Source of the DNA: Tannerella sp. | GTDB taxonomy: Bacteria > Bacteroidota > Bacteroidia > Bacteroidales > Tannerellaceae | Assembly: GCA_031268395.1 (NCBI GenBank) | Contig: JAIRXI010000253.1 | Span: 1 to 11,553 of the forward strand | Reading direction: 5' to 3' | Length of the DNA: 11,553 nt | Part shown: positions 1 to 6,855 of the stretch, one piece after another | Position numbering within the stretch: the first letter of the stretch is position 1 | How the letters are laid out: each line of letters starts with the position of its first letter | The notes under the pieces: generated by a model | Told to the model about the DNA's origin: nothing | Databases searched by the model: none | Seen by the model: the letters and a program-made list of their open reading frames with translations, nothing else | Made by a program: the position numbers and the translations under genes

Positions 1-2
1 GG

Positions 3-27
3 CGATTGCTTCACTGCGTTCGCAATG
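3..27. repeat. REP-like imperfect palindrome at window edge
   Basis: A short imperfect palindrome with outer arms attgc and gcaat around a ttcactgcgttc centre, followed by gacgg. It resembles short palindromic intergenic repeats scattered in many bacterial genomes, but only one copy lies here and the window edge cuts its context. The following stretch to about position 95 holds no recognisable gene or signal. Confidence 0.35.
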
Positions 28-95
28 ACGGCACACGGCGCGCTGTCCTGCAATATCGGGTAGAGGTATGAAAAACGACATTTTGAAATGCACCC

Positions 96-258
96 GGTTT
101 GCCCGTCAGGGCATTCATATCCATAGCATACGAATATCTCCCTGCAAGATGCTACTCCGTATGGAGTTCAACAGCCGGTTTGATCGCTTTTTCTATTGAC
201 ATGAGTGCCCTGACGGGCAAACCCCGTTCATCGTTTATCGTTCATCGTTCATCGTTAA
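96..258 (+). repeat. Dispersed inverted-repeat element, copy 1
   Basis: Copy 1 of a family seen three times here. The left arm (96-118) and right arm (201-225) are inverted repeats built on gcccgtcagggc and gccctgacgggc, with one mismatch in the shared part. A partly decayed inner palindrome lies near 154-169. The right arm runs into heptamers cgttcat (225-258) ending in cgttaa, but the matching left heptamers are missing. The plus-strand frame stays open through the element and matches the plus frame of copy 2. The minus frame is broken by a TAG in the inner palindrome. The copy lies just beyond the terminator of the di-heme oxidoreductase operon. It looks like a non-autonomous element with no transposase; what moves it is unknown. 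Confidence 0.8.
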
Positions 259-264
259 ATAAGC

Positions 265-293
265 GGGCGCATCCTCAAAGCAAAGATGCGCCC
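265..293 (-). terminator. Intrinsic terminator of the porin/imelysin/di-heme operon
   Basis: A perfect 9-bp stem gggcgcatc/gatgcgccc (265-273 with 285-293) with an 11-nt loop, starting six bases past the stop codon of the di-heme oxidoreductase. On the minus strand it is followed by gcttattt, on the plus strand by tttattt, so it could work in both directions. It ends the three-gene minus-strand operon and separates it from repeat copy 1. Confidence 0.8.
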
Positions 294-298
294 TTTAT

Positions 299-1831
299 TT
301 AAATCGCTTCCAGGAACCTGATCAGCGCCTGACGGTCGGCTTTCGTCATGGAACGGAATTTCTCCTTGACATCCCGAGCTTCTCCGCCGTGCCAGAGGAT
401 GGCCTCCTCACTGCTGCGGGCACGCAGGTCGTGCAGCATGTCGGAGTGTCCGGAAGTGACGGGCAGCAGACCGCGTCCCCACAGGGGCGTGGTGCGGCAT
501 ATACGGGCGCGTCCCGGCTCCTTCATGTCCAGGTCGTGACGCAGCAGGTCGGTGTAGGGATAGATTTTCTGATTCGATAGGGCGGGCAACGGTGTATAGC
601 TGGCGCGGGTTGTCCACGAGGGACGGTGGCAGGCTGTGCAGCCGGTCTCGTAAAAGAGGTCGTGACCGCGCTGTACGGTCTCGTCGTCGAGGTTGCGCGC
701 GGCCGGCACGGCTATGCCGCGGTGCCAGACCATGAAAGCGTCGAAATCTTCCGCCGTCATTTCCGGTTCCAGCTGGGTGGACATCAGGTCTGCCTTGATT
801 TCTTCCGCCGTCTTTCCCAGCGCCGCCTGTACATCGGCATCGGCAGACATGATACGGGCATATTCTTCGGTGATGTAGTGATAGCGCCGGTCGGGCCGCG
901 TCACGTTGGTGATGTTCCAGAGGGCATTTGCGCCCGGCCCGTTGTCCAGCGTCGCACGGGTACAGAGATAGGTGAACCGTCCGGGATGCTTGCCGGGGAA
1001 GTAGGGGTTCAGGCCGGTCTCGTCAATGTCGGCGCCGATGATGCCCGGGCAGTACCCGCGTTTCTGCTCTTCGTCATACTGTGCCCGCAAGTCTTCGTCG
1101 GAAATGGCATCGAGCAGCCCGACGCCGTAGATGCCGATGGTGGCTTCGATGGAAGCGGCATGGCTGCTCATGTCGAAGTCGGGAAAGAGGATGGCGCTCT
1201 GCTCAATCCCGACGGTCGGGTAGATGAGCGTGCCGGCATAGCTGTAGCCGTCGCTGTAGGGCGTGCCGTCTTCGTACCTGTTGCCGTGTTCGTCGACATA
1301 TTCGTTCCAGGTCAGGTGGATGCCCGATTCGTCGATGGGCGGTTTGAAGGGGGCGACGGCGCGTGTCTGGGTCATGCCGGTGAAATATTTCGAAGCCAGC
1401 GCCAGCGTGGGCGATGCCGGGTCGTAGATCATCAGCAGGTAGCTGTTGCGGCTGTCGCCGGTGTCGAACTTGTCGACGCGCTTGCCGTGTCCGCCGTAGC
1501 TGGGATGGCAGGCGATGCAGGACTTGCGGATGTATACGGGGCCAAGGCCGGAATAACCCGTCTCGCCGGCCGAGACAAAGCTCTTGATGGCCAACTCTTC
1601 GCCGCGCATAAACTGGCGGTAGAGCACGGGGTCGTCGTTGATGGCCTGTACCGGTTGCCTGTAGGCGCGTGCAGAGGCGTTGAAGACGGTGGCGTTCCTG
1701 CCGCCTGCATACCATTCCTCACCATATTCGCCGTTGTCCGGCGGTACCGGCTTTAAACCCGGCTCGTCCGAGCAGGCTGCCGCCATCATAAGCAGCAGCG
1801 TTGCTCCGGTCAGTAATTTGAATCTTTTCAT
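299..1831 (-). CDS. Di-heme oxidoreductase family lipoprotein (DHOR/DUF1111)
   Basis: A 510-residue c-type di-heme protein. A lipoprotein signal ends in MAAAC (Cys20), and the SDE that follows resembles the surface-export signal of Bacteroidetes lipoproteins, so an outer-membrane lipoprotein is likely. Two CxxCH heme sites are visible: SCIACH (Cys105, Cys108, His109) and GCTACH (Cys398, Cys401, His402). The C-terminus carries the family signature RTTPLWGRG (446-454), then MLHDLRARSSEEAILWHGGE (465-484) and a final FLEAI. The family is related to di-heme peroxidases and MauG but its substrate is not settled. It often neighbours imelysin genes, as here, so a redox role in iron or heme handling is an inference. 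It is the last gene of the operon, 183 bp after the imelysin gene, with aaaaagg just before the ATG and a strong terminator after it. Length is normal and no lesion is seen. Confidence 0.93.
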   Translation of the reverse strand: MKRFKLLTGATLLLMMAAACSDEPGLKPVPPDNGEYGEEWYAGGRNATVFNASARAYRQPVQAINDDPVLYRQFMRGEELAIKSFVSAGETGYSGLGPVYIRKSCIACHPSYGGHGKRVDKFDTGDSRNSYLLMIYDPASPTLALASKYFTGMTQTRAVAPFKPPIDESGIHLTWNEYVDEHGNRYEDGTPYSDGYSYAGTLIYPTVGIEQSAILFPDFDMSSHAASIEATIGIYGVGLLDAISDEDLRAQYDEEQKRGYCPGIIGADIDETGLNPYFPGKHPGRFTYLCTRATLDNGPGANALWNITNVTRPDRRYHYITEEYARIMSADADVQAALGKTAEEIKADLMSTQLEPEMTAEDFDAFMVWHRGIAVPAARNLDDETVQRGHDLFYETGCTACHRPSWTTRASYTPLPALSNQKIYPYTDLLRHDLDMKEPGRARICRTTPLWGRGLLPVTSGHSDMLHDLRARSSEEAILWHGGEARDVKEKFRSMTKADRQALIRFLEAI

Positions 1832-1859
1832 ACCTTTTTAAAATTGAATTGACGGGAAA

Positions 1860-1883
1860 GGGCAGACTTCAACATGTCTGCCC
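1860..1883 (-). other. Hairpin in the imelysin/di-heme spacer
   Basis: A perfect 8-bp stem gggcagac/gtctgccc with an 8-nt loop, 28 bp before the di-heme oxidoreductase ATG. On the minus strand it is followed by tttcccg rather than a U-run, so it is a poor intrinsic terminator. It could be an mRNA-stabilising or attenuating structure that sets expression of the last gene apart from the first two. The rest of the 183-bp spacer (1832-2014) has a run of nine T (1993-2001) and no convincing gene or Bacteroidetes promoter. Confidence 0.5.
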
Positions 1884-2014
1884 CCGCCCGATGTTATTGC
1901 TTGCCGTAAACGCACTGAACGGATGCAGGATGGATCATTTCAGGCAAAGAGATGCGTGAACCTGCATATACCCGCGGTGCGTGACTGTCATATTTTTTTT
2001 TGCCGACCGCGTTA

Positions 2015-3199
2015 TTATTCGACGATCTCCGGGACACGGTCGAAGAGGTCCTGAAGCCTGATGCACGCCGTGACTGCCTCATCGACCTGCGATGCGTTAA
2101 TCTGGTCGCGCACGACTTCGTAGAACGACTTCCCGCCCGTTCCGATAGCGGCAATCTTCGCCAGACAGTCGTCTATCCCGGCCTTGATGTCGCGGTCGAG
2201 GTCGGCATTCACCGTGGCGATATACGAACTCAGGCTGGCGGCTTTGCGCGAATTGTCGTCCATGCCGCCGAGGTATGCGTTCTTGATGCTGCGGATGTTG
2301 TTCTGGTAGTCATCCAGCGAGTGCCAGCTATACCACGATTCCACATCTTCCGTCCGCCGGTTTTCGTACGGCTCGGCAATCTTGGTGGCGCCCACTTCGC
2401 CTGCGATTTCGGCTGCGCCGACGGCGATTTCGCTCAACGCATCACCCCATGAAGCGTAGTTGCCGCCTGTCTCCTGCGGGGACAATTTTTTGGCAAACTC
2501 CCTGTAGCTGGAATTGGCGTCCAGATGTGCCCTTATGTCGGGATTTTCGCCGAAAACGGCGCGCATCTCCGTCGTTACCGCATTTTCGCCTGCCCAGGCT
2601 ACGTAGGCCAGCACGCAATCCCAGACCAGCGCGTCGGTAGCGGCGGTGAGGTATTTCAGTTCTGCCTCCGACAGGTCGCTCACCGGACGTGGCTGCCCTT
2701 CGCGATAGAGGAGGTATTCGGTGACGTGGAAGCCGATCACCTCGGCATCCAGTTCGGCCCAGGCTTTCTCGCCGGTGAGGTCGGCCGCTTCCCGGTCCAG
2801 CGTCTCCAGTATCTGATCCAGTTCCAGCGGCCAGGAATCGATGTGCGCATCAATATCCAGCGCCTGTTCGCCCACAGGTCCGAACAGGAAGGCTTCGCTG
2901 ATTTCCCAGGCTATGCGCGCCTTCATCCATGCGTCCGAAGCGGCTATCATATTCGCGTCCGAAGGATCGCTTTTCAGCGCCGCGTTGGCAGCGCGCATTT
3001 CGAGCGCGGCTTCGGCCAGCGACCGGTATGTGGGAATAACGGTCGATTCGATATAGGAATCGAGAATGGAGCGATACAGTTCGTCGTTGTTCGTTTCGCC
3101 GCCGTCTTCACCGCTTTTGTCCTTCTCGCACGAGGACATGCCGGCAACCAGCAGAAAGGTTGCCATAGCTAACATAATGTTTCGAAATAATTTCTTCAT
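2015..3199 (-). CDS. Imelysin family lipoprotein (M75-like), putative iron-uptake component
   Basis: A 394-residue imelysin-like protein. The signal peptide ends in GMSSC (Cys24), followed by a charged Gly/Glu-rich linker, which indicates a lipid-anchored envelope protein. The family motif GxHxxE is intact as GFHVTE (156-161), and the conserved WEISEAFLFGP segment (98-108) is present. Imelysin-like proteins (IrpA, IcmP, EfeO M75 domain) are tied to iron acquisition; the motif is thought to bind a ligand, probably metal, and peptidase activity is doubtful for the family. The gene lies 36 bp after the porin-like gene and before a di-heme oxidoreductase, a pairing known in other bacteria. No clear Shine-Dalgarno sequence precedes the ATG, which is common in Bacteroidetes. 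Length matches the family. The transported form of iron cannot be told from sequence. Confidence 0.92.
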   Translation of the reverse strand: MKKLFRNIMLAMATFLLVAGMSSCEKDKSGEDGGETNNDELYRSILDSYIESTVIPTYRSLAEAALEMRAANAALKSDPSDANMIAASDAWMKARIAWEISEAFLFGPVGEQALDIDAHIDSWPLELDQILETLDREAADLTGEKAWAELDAEVIGFHVTEYLLYREGQPRPVSDLSEAELKYLTAATDALVWDCVLAYVAWAGENAVTTEMRAVFGENPDIRAHLDANSSYREFAKKLSPQETGGNYASWGDALSEIAVGAAEIAGEVGATKIAEPYENRRTEDVESWYSWHSLDDYQNNIRSIKNAYLGGMDDNSRKAASLSSYIATVNADLDRDIKAGIDDCLAKIAAIGTGGKSFYEVVRDQINASQVDEAVTACIRLQDLFDRVPEIVE

Positions 3200-3235
3200 A
3201 CTTGTTTATTCTATTGAGTTGTTAATATTGTCTTG

Positions 3236-4579
3236 TTAAAGGAAAAGCCCGGAATAGGCAATGCCCAGCGAAAGAGTGGGCTCGTTGTTGTACGGCGCCC
3301 TGTACTGCCGGAAGCTGTATTCGGCCTTGATAACTATGTCGCGCAGCGGAAAACAGTTCAACCCGGCGCTGTAAATCCGTTTCTCGCACCATTTTTTCGG
3401 CATGATGCTTGATACGGTTCTGTACATCGAATTGTAGTAGCCGCAGTGTCCGTATAGATATAATTTATGCTCCCGATACTTGCGATCGGGGAAAAACGAC
3501 ATCAGGTCATATCCCGCCTCCACATACCAGCTCAGCACGTCCGAAGCGACGTCCGTCCGCGCCGACGGGCTTTTGGAGGGCATCTTTTTGTTGACACGCG
3601 AAATGGTGTAGGAATCGCCCAGATGGCCGTAGAGGGCATTGGCGCGCAGGAGGATGTGATGGTTGTCATACACCGCATCCAGCGCGCCAACGGTTACGGA
3701 ACCGTTGACGGGCGAACCGTTATAGGTATAGCGATCGGGTTTCAGACTGTTCCTCGCGCTGAATCCGAAATAGCCGCTCAGTCCCGCGCGCAGGCCTTTT
3801 ACGGAATAGTTGTCTATGCGGAAAGCGCCTGCATAACGATTGGCAATGGAAAATTCGTAGGGGGATGTCGAACCGCCCTGAATCCAGCCGGCATCGCTGA
3901 ACCGTTCGGCGTCCAGGCCGGCAATGAACTGCGCCTCATAACGCCAGGCCTTCGTCCGCCCCCAGAAACTGATGCCCGTTTCGTGCCACGTACTGGGGAG
4001 GATGGCTGTCTCTTCTTCCGGACGGAGAACGGAGAAAAACTCCGTGGGCATGTGATGCTGATTTGTCAGGCCGACGGGAATAATGATATGCCCCATGCGC
4101 AAGTTGGCCGCAGGCGAGAAACTCTTTTCTATCCAGAACTGTTCCAGGGCGACTTCTCCGCCTTTTTCGATTTCGGTTTCGTATTCGCCGGCCTCGGTAG
4201 TCTCAATTTCGTAGGTCGAACCGGTACCGCCGTGTTCAAACTCTACTTCGGTGGATATTTTCCATCCGTGACCGAAATCATAACTGAAATAAAAAACGAC
4301 GTGAGGGAGGTCGAAACGGCCGTGAGTGGCATTTCTATTGGTCTCCGGATACCAGTAACGCGCCGGACTGTCACTGTAAAACATGCGCTGAGCTACTGCC
4401 TCTCCGTAACCGCCCAACTGTAGACGGGGTGATACCGGAATTGCTGCCGCCACGCCTGTTTCTACCGTCGCTACGGAATCAGTACCCGGTAATCTGCCTT
4501 CGCTACCTTCGCGGGCCGAAAGCCCCATACATATACAAATCAATCCTGTCCCGACAGACAGTACCTGTCTTTTTTTCAT
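3236..4579 (-). CDS. Outer-membrane beta-barrel porin-like protein
   Basis: A 447-residue protein with a Sec signal peptide (MKKRQVLSVGTGLICICMGLSA, cleaved near residue 22). The remainder alternates short polar and aromatic segments typical of a beta-barrel. It has the layout of phosphate-selective porin (OprO/OprP-like) proteins: an early LGGYGE strand, a VEFEHGG segment, then RMGHIIIPVGLTNQHHMP and an ETGISFWGR strand. It ends in YSGLFL, a hydrophobic last strand suited to BAM insertion. No TonB box or plug domain is seen, so a passive or partner-assisted channel is more likely than a TonB-dependent receptor. It is the first gene of the operon, with a well-placed promoter, and presumably moves the ligand handled by the two lipoproteins. 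The exact family and substrate are uncertain. Confidence 0.8.
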   Translation of the reverse strand: MKKRQVLSVGTGLICICMGLSAREGSEGRLPGTDSVATVETGVAAAIPVSPRLQLGGYGEAVAQRMFYSDSPARYWYPETNRNATHGRFDLPHVVFYFSYDFGHGWKISTEVEFEHGGTGSTYEIETTEAGEYETEIEKGGEVALEQFWIEKSFSPAANLRMGHIIIPVGLTNQHHMPTEFFSVLRPEEETAILPSTWHETGISFWGRTKAWRYEAQFIAGLDAERFSDAGWIQGGSTSPYEFSIANRYAGAFRIDNYSVKGLRAGLSGYFGFSARNSLKPDRYTYNGSPVNGSVTVGALDAVYDNHHILLRANALYGHLGDSYTISRVNKKMPSKSPSARTDVASDVLSWYVEAGYDLMSFFPDRKYREHKLYLYGHCGYYNSMYRTVSSIMPKKWCEKRIYSAGLNCFPLRDIVIKAEYSFRQYRAPYNNEPTLSLGIAYSGLFL

Positions 4580-4628
4580 ATCCTGAACTTATCCAATTTT
4601 GCCTTACAAGCAAGCCTTTTCTGGCGGA

Positions 4629-4659
4629 CAAAGGTAGGCGTATCAAACGCCGGATGCAA
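4629..4659 (-). promoter_or_regulatory. Bacteroidetes-type promoter for the porin operon
   Basis: On the minus strand a -7 box TACCTTTG (4636-4629) matches the Bacteroidetes consensus TAnnTTTG exactly. A TTG -33 element (4659-4657) lies 20 bp upstream, within the usual 19-21 bp. The box ends 49 bp before the porin ATG, leaving a leader of roughly 40 nt. It is the only full match seen upstream of any of the three operon genes. Confidence 0.75.
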
Positions 4660-4727
4660 TCGCTATCTATAATTATTTTCAATGACGGGAATACCTATTT
4701 ATCGGTATCAGGGTAAGACAGGCGGAT

Positions 4728-4790
4728 GGACACAGCCCCGGCAGGTGTCCGCCGTGCTTTTTCGTTCACATTCCGTCCCGGCTGGGACGG
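4728..4790. other. Two hairpins beside repeat copy 2
   Basis: Two stem-loops in succession. The first is ggacac/gtgtcc (4728-4733 with 4745-4750), followed on the plus strand by gccgtgcttttt. The second is ccgtccc/gggacgg with a ggct loop (4773-4790), ending 4 bp before repeat copy 2. The first has the look of a plus-strand terminator, yet no plus-strand gene precedes it here, so it may be a remnant or part of an RNA. No gene is seen between 4580 and 4794. Confidence 0.4.
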
Positions 4791-4794
4791 GCCT

Positions 4795-4981
4795 TCATGA
4801 ACGATGAACGATGAACGATGAACGGGGTTTGCCCGTCAGGGCATTCATATCAATAGCATATGAATATCTCCCCGCAGGATGGAACTCCATACGGAGTTCA
4901 ACAGCAGGTTTACTCGCTTTTTCTATGGATATGAATGCCCTGACGGGCAAACCCCGTTCATCGTTCATCATTCATCGTTAA
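4795..4981. repeat. Dispersed inverted-repeat element, copy 2 (complete)
   Basis: The complete copy. Four heptamers atgaacg (4797-4824) lead into a 25-bp arm (4824-4848) that is perfectly inverted at 4931-4955, followed by heptamers cgttcat to the final cgttaa. Together the inverted ends reach about 50 bp with about one mismatch. The centre holds a near-palindrome, gaactcc-atac-ggagttc (4872-4889). Both strands are open: plus 4811-4981 (56 codons, MNDERGLPVRAFISI... to SSFIIHR) and minus 4968-4795 (57 codons, MNDERGLPVRAFISI... to SSFIVHRS). It lies between the divergent porin and mla promoters. The frames may be a by-product of structure, so no CDS is called. It is best read as a non-autonomous, MITE-like or REP-like element. 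Confidence 0.85.
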
Positions 4982-4990
4982 TAAGAGGTC

Positions 4991-5010
4991 GTGTCTAATG
5001 GACATGTTGG
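4991..5010 (+). repeat. 20-bp dispersed repeat, copy A
   Basis: The 20-mer gtgtctaatggacatgttgg occurs here and, without mismatch, at 7041-7060. It contains a small dyad tgtc-taatg-gaca. Flanking bases differ between the two copies. This one starts 10 bp after the end of repeat copy 2. It may be the terminal remnant or target motif of another mobile element. Confidence 0.7.
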
Positions 5011-5077
5011 GTTTATGGCAGCCACACAGCAAACCTTCGTTTCGGGCAGACAACCTCATTTCCACCTCCTTTTAATA

Positions 5078-5217
5078 ACAAAACAACCTCAGTAGCAAGC
5101 AGGCAGCAGATATTACGGGCGGACCTCATTACCTCCTTATCCCGTACGGCTACAAGGAATAAGGCAATGAGGTTTTGCCGGAGGGTTCATGCCTGCTTGC
5201 TACTGAGGTTGTTTTGT
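5078..5217. repeat. MITE-like element with 28-bp perfect inverted repeats
   Basis: Perfect 28-bp inverted repeats at 5078-5105 and 5190-5217 (core cctcagtagcaagcagg). Past both ends the match continues imperfectly through AT-rich bases. The 84-bp centre contains a second, weaker stem: cctcatt and ccttat (5124-5140) against ataagg and aatgagg (5159-5172). No frame codes for a transposase and no clear target duplication is visible. The whole would fold into a long hairpin as DNA or RNA. It lies between repeat copy 2 and the mlaE promoter. A non-autonomous insertion element is the likeliest reading; a structured RNA or terminator is possible. Confidence 0.75.
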
Positions 5218-5290
5218 CATAAAATCAGGTGGAAGCGATACGGCCCCGAGCAGACAGTTCAACTTCCGCTACCGGGAATAAGTCATATTA

Positions 5291-5323
5291 TTTTCCCCCA
5301 TGGCGGAAATCTTGCTACCTTTG
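5291..5323 (+). promoter_or_regulatory. Bacteroidetes-type promoter for mlaEF
   Basis: A -7 box TACCTTTG (5316-5323) matches TAnnTTTG exactly. A T-rich tttt element at 5291-5294 lies 21 bp upstream as a weak -33. The box ends 23 bp before the mlaE ATG, so the leader is short, with gaaaggc next to the start as a modest ribosome-binding site. Confidence 0.7.
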
Positions 5324-5346
5324 TCTGAAATTAAAAAACGAAAGGC

Positions 5347-6090
5347 ATGTACAAAGCTTTGCATCAATTGGGGGAATACACCTTGCTGATGGCTAAAACA
5401 TTCTCCATCCCCACGCGGTGGAGCATGTTCTTCAAACAGCTGGTGCGCGAGATTTACAAGCTGGGGGTGGATTCCATCTGGATCGTCGTGATCATCTCCC
5501 TGTTTATCGGGACGGTGATCGCGCTTCAAATCTCGCTGAACGTCACCTCGCCGCTGATTCCCAAATTCACGATCGGCTATACAACGCGCGAAATCATCCT
5601 GTTGGAGTTTTCCTCCTCTATCATGTGCCTGATCCTGTCCGGCAAAGTGGGCAGCAATATCGCGTCCGAAATCGGCACCATGCGAGTCACCGAGCAGATC
5701 GACGCGATGGAAATCATGGGCATAAATCCGGCCAATTTCCTGATACTTCCGAAGATTGTGGGGCTGATGCTGTTCATTCCCGTGCTGGTGTTTTTCAGCA
5801 TGACGACCGGCATCCTCGGCGGCATCTTCGCCAGCTATTTCGGGAACGGCATGACGCCTTCGTCTTTTGAATTTGGCATGCAGTATTACTTCAACGGGTT
5901 TTACATCATCTACTCCGTCGTCAAGTCGGTCGTCTATGCCTTCCTGATTGCCTCCATCGCCTCCTATTTCGGCTATAACGTCAGGGGCGGTTCGCTGGAA
6001 GTCGGAAAGGCCAGCACAAACGCGGTTGTTACCAGCAGTGTGATGATTCTGATGGCCGACGTTATTCTCACTCACATCATGCTCATGTAA
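5347..6090 (+). CDS. mlaE: MlaE/YrbE-family ABC transporter permease
   Basis: A 247-residue inner-membrane permease of the MlaE family, the membrane core of MCE-type transporters that move phospholipids between the inner and outer membranes. An amphipathic N-terminal stretch (about 1-40) precedes hydrophobic segments near 43-63, 85-103, 135-162, 186-206 and 225-245. The family hallmark EIGTMRVTEQIDAMEIMGINP (108-128) is intact; it holds the coupling helix that meets the ATPase. Length is typical. The gene has its own promoter, and mlaF follows after two bases, so the pair is co-transcribed. In many Bacteroidetes an mlaD (MCE-domain) gene lies nearby, but none is in this window. Substrate and transport direction cannot be read from sequence. 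Confidence 0.95.
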   Translation: MYKALHQLGEYTLLMAKTFSIPTRWSMFFKQLVREIYKLGVDSIWIVVIISLFIGTVIALQISLNVTSPLIPKFTIGYTTREIILLEFSSSIMCLILSGKVGSNIASEIGTMRVTEQIDAMEIMGINPANFLILPKIVGLMLFIPVLVFFSMTTGILGGIFASYFGNGMTPSSFEFGMQYYFNGFYIIYSVVKSVVYAFLIASIASYFGYNVRGGSLEVGKASTNAVVTSSVMILMADVILTHIMLM

Positions 6091-6092
6091 AT

Positions 6093-6848
6093 ATGATACG
6101 AATCAGCAATCTGACAAAATCGTTTGAGGGACGCACCGTGCTGGACCGGATCGGGGCGACGTTTGAAACCGGCAAGACGAACCTGATCATCGGGCGGAGC
6201 GGTTCGGGCAAGACGGTGATGATGAAAAGTATCATCGGACTGATCCCTCCTGACCATGGTGAGATTCTCTATGACGGGCGCAACATTCTGGCCATGGGGA
6301 AAAACGAACTCAAGAGCCTGCGCCGCGAGATGGGCATGCTGTTCCAGGGGTCGGCGCTGTTCGACAGCATGACGGTGCTGGAAAACGTGTTGTTCCCTCT
6401 GGACATGTTTTCGCGCGATACGGCACGCGAACGCCGTCGCCGGGCGCTCTCCTGCCTGGAACGGGTGAACCTGGCCAATACGGGCGACCTCTATCCTTCC
6501 GAAATCAGCGGAGGAATGATGAAACGCGCCGCCATTGCGCGGGCCATCGCCCTGCAACCCAAATATCTGTTCTGCGACGAACCCAACTCGGGTCTCGACC
6601 CAAAAACGGCGCTGGTGATCGACGAACTGATTCACGACATCACCCGGGAGTATCACATGACCACTGTCATCAATACGCACGATATGAATTCGGTCATGAA
6701 CATCGGCGAAAACATTGTTTTCATCAGCGAAGGGGCTAAGGAATGGCAGGGATCGAAAGAACAGGTCATCTCATCCAATAACGCGGCACTGAATGACTTT
6801 GTCTTTGCTTCCGACCTGCTCCGCAAGGCTCACGAACTGGAAGTCTGA
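6093..6848 (+). CDS. mlaF: MlaF-family ABC transporter ATP-binding protein
   Basis: A 251-residue cytoplasmic ATPase that would power the MlaE permease. All ABC motifs are intact: Walker A GRSGSGKT (34-41), Q-loop LFQGSALFD (83-91), signature ISGGMMKR (138-145), Walker B YLFCDE (158-163) followed by PNSGLDP, and the H-loop His196 in NTHDM. The SALFDSMTV segment after the Q-loop and the methionines after SGG are typical of MlaF rather than of amino-acid or sugar importers. It starts two bases after the mlaE stop. Seven bases after its own stop the heptamer end of repeat copy 3 begins, so any third gene that once followed could have been separated from the pair by that insertion; this is inference. 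No terminator other than repeat structures is seen downstream. Confidence 0.96.
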   Translation: MIRISNLTKSFEGRTVLDRIGATFETGKTNLIIGRSGSGKTVMMKSIIGLIPPDHGEILYDGRNILAMGKNELKSLRREMGMLFQGSALFDSMTVLENVLFPLDMFSRDTARERRRRALSCLERVNLANTGDLYPSEISGGMMKRAAIARAIALQPKYLFCDEPNSGLDPKTALVIDELIHDITREYHMTTVINTHDMNSVMNIGENIVFISEGAKEWQGSKEQVISSNNAALNDFVFASDLLRKAHELEV

Positions 6849-6855
6849 ACTTCCT

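Noticed and set aside
96..258. CRISPR array, because of repeated short units near the element ends
   Set aside because: The heptamers are direct tandem units without spacers and the arms are inverted, unlike CRISPR repeats; no cas gene is present.
99..302. Plus-strand 67-codon frame over repeat copy 1 and the terminator
   Set aside because: It starts with TTG, runs through the repeat heptamers and a terminator stem, and ends by chance opposite the di-heme stop. Treated as part of the repeat observation, not as a gene.
626..1756. Long plus-strand frame (376 codons) opposite the di-heme oxidoreductase
   Set aside because: It is antisense to a gene with clear heme motifs and signal peptide; high GC produces such shadow frames. 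The same holds for the long frames opposite imelysin, the porin, korB and korA.
1894..2154. Minus-strand open frame between imelysin and the di-heme gene, ending in VYGKQ just before the hairpin
   Set aside because: Its first half overlaps the end of imelysin in another frame, it shows no family motif or good start, and the intergenic part is low complexity around a homopolymer. A small peptide cannot be excluded but is not supported.
4661..4684. AT-rich stretch with ataattattttcaat upstream of the porin promoter as a possible Fur-type operator
   Set aside because: Similarity to the Fur box is weak and without a clear dyad; iron control of this operon is plausible from gene content but not shown by this site.
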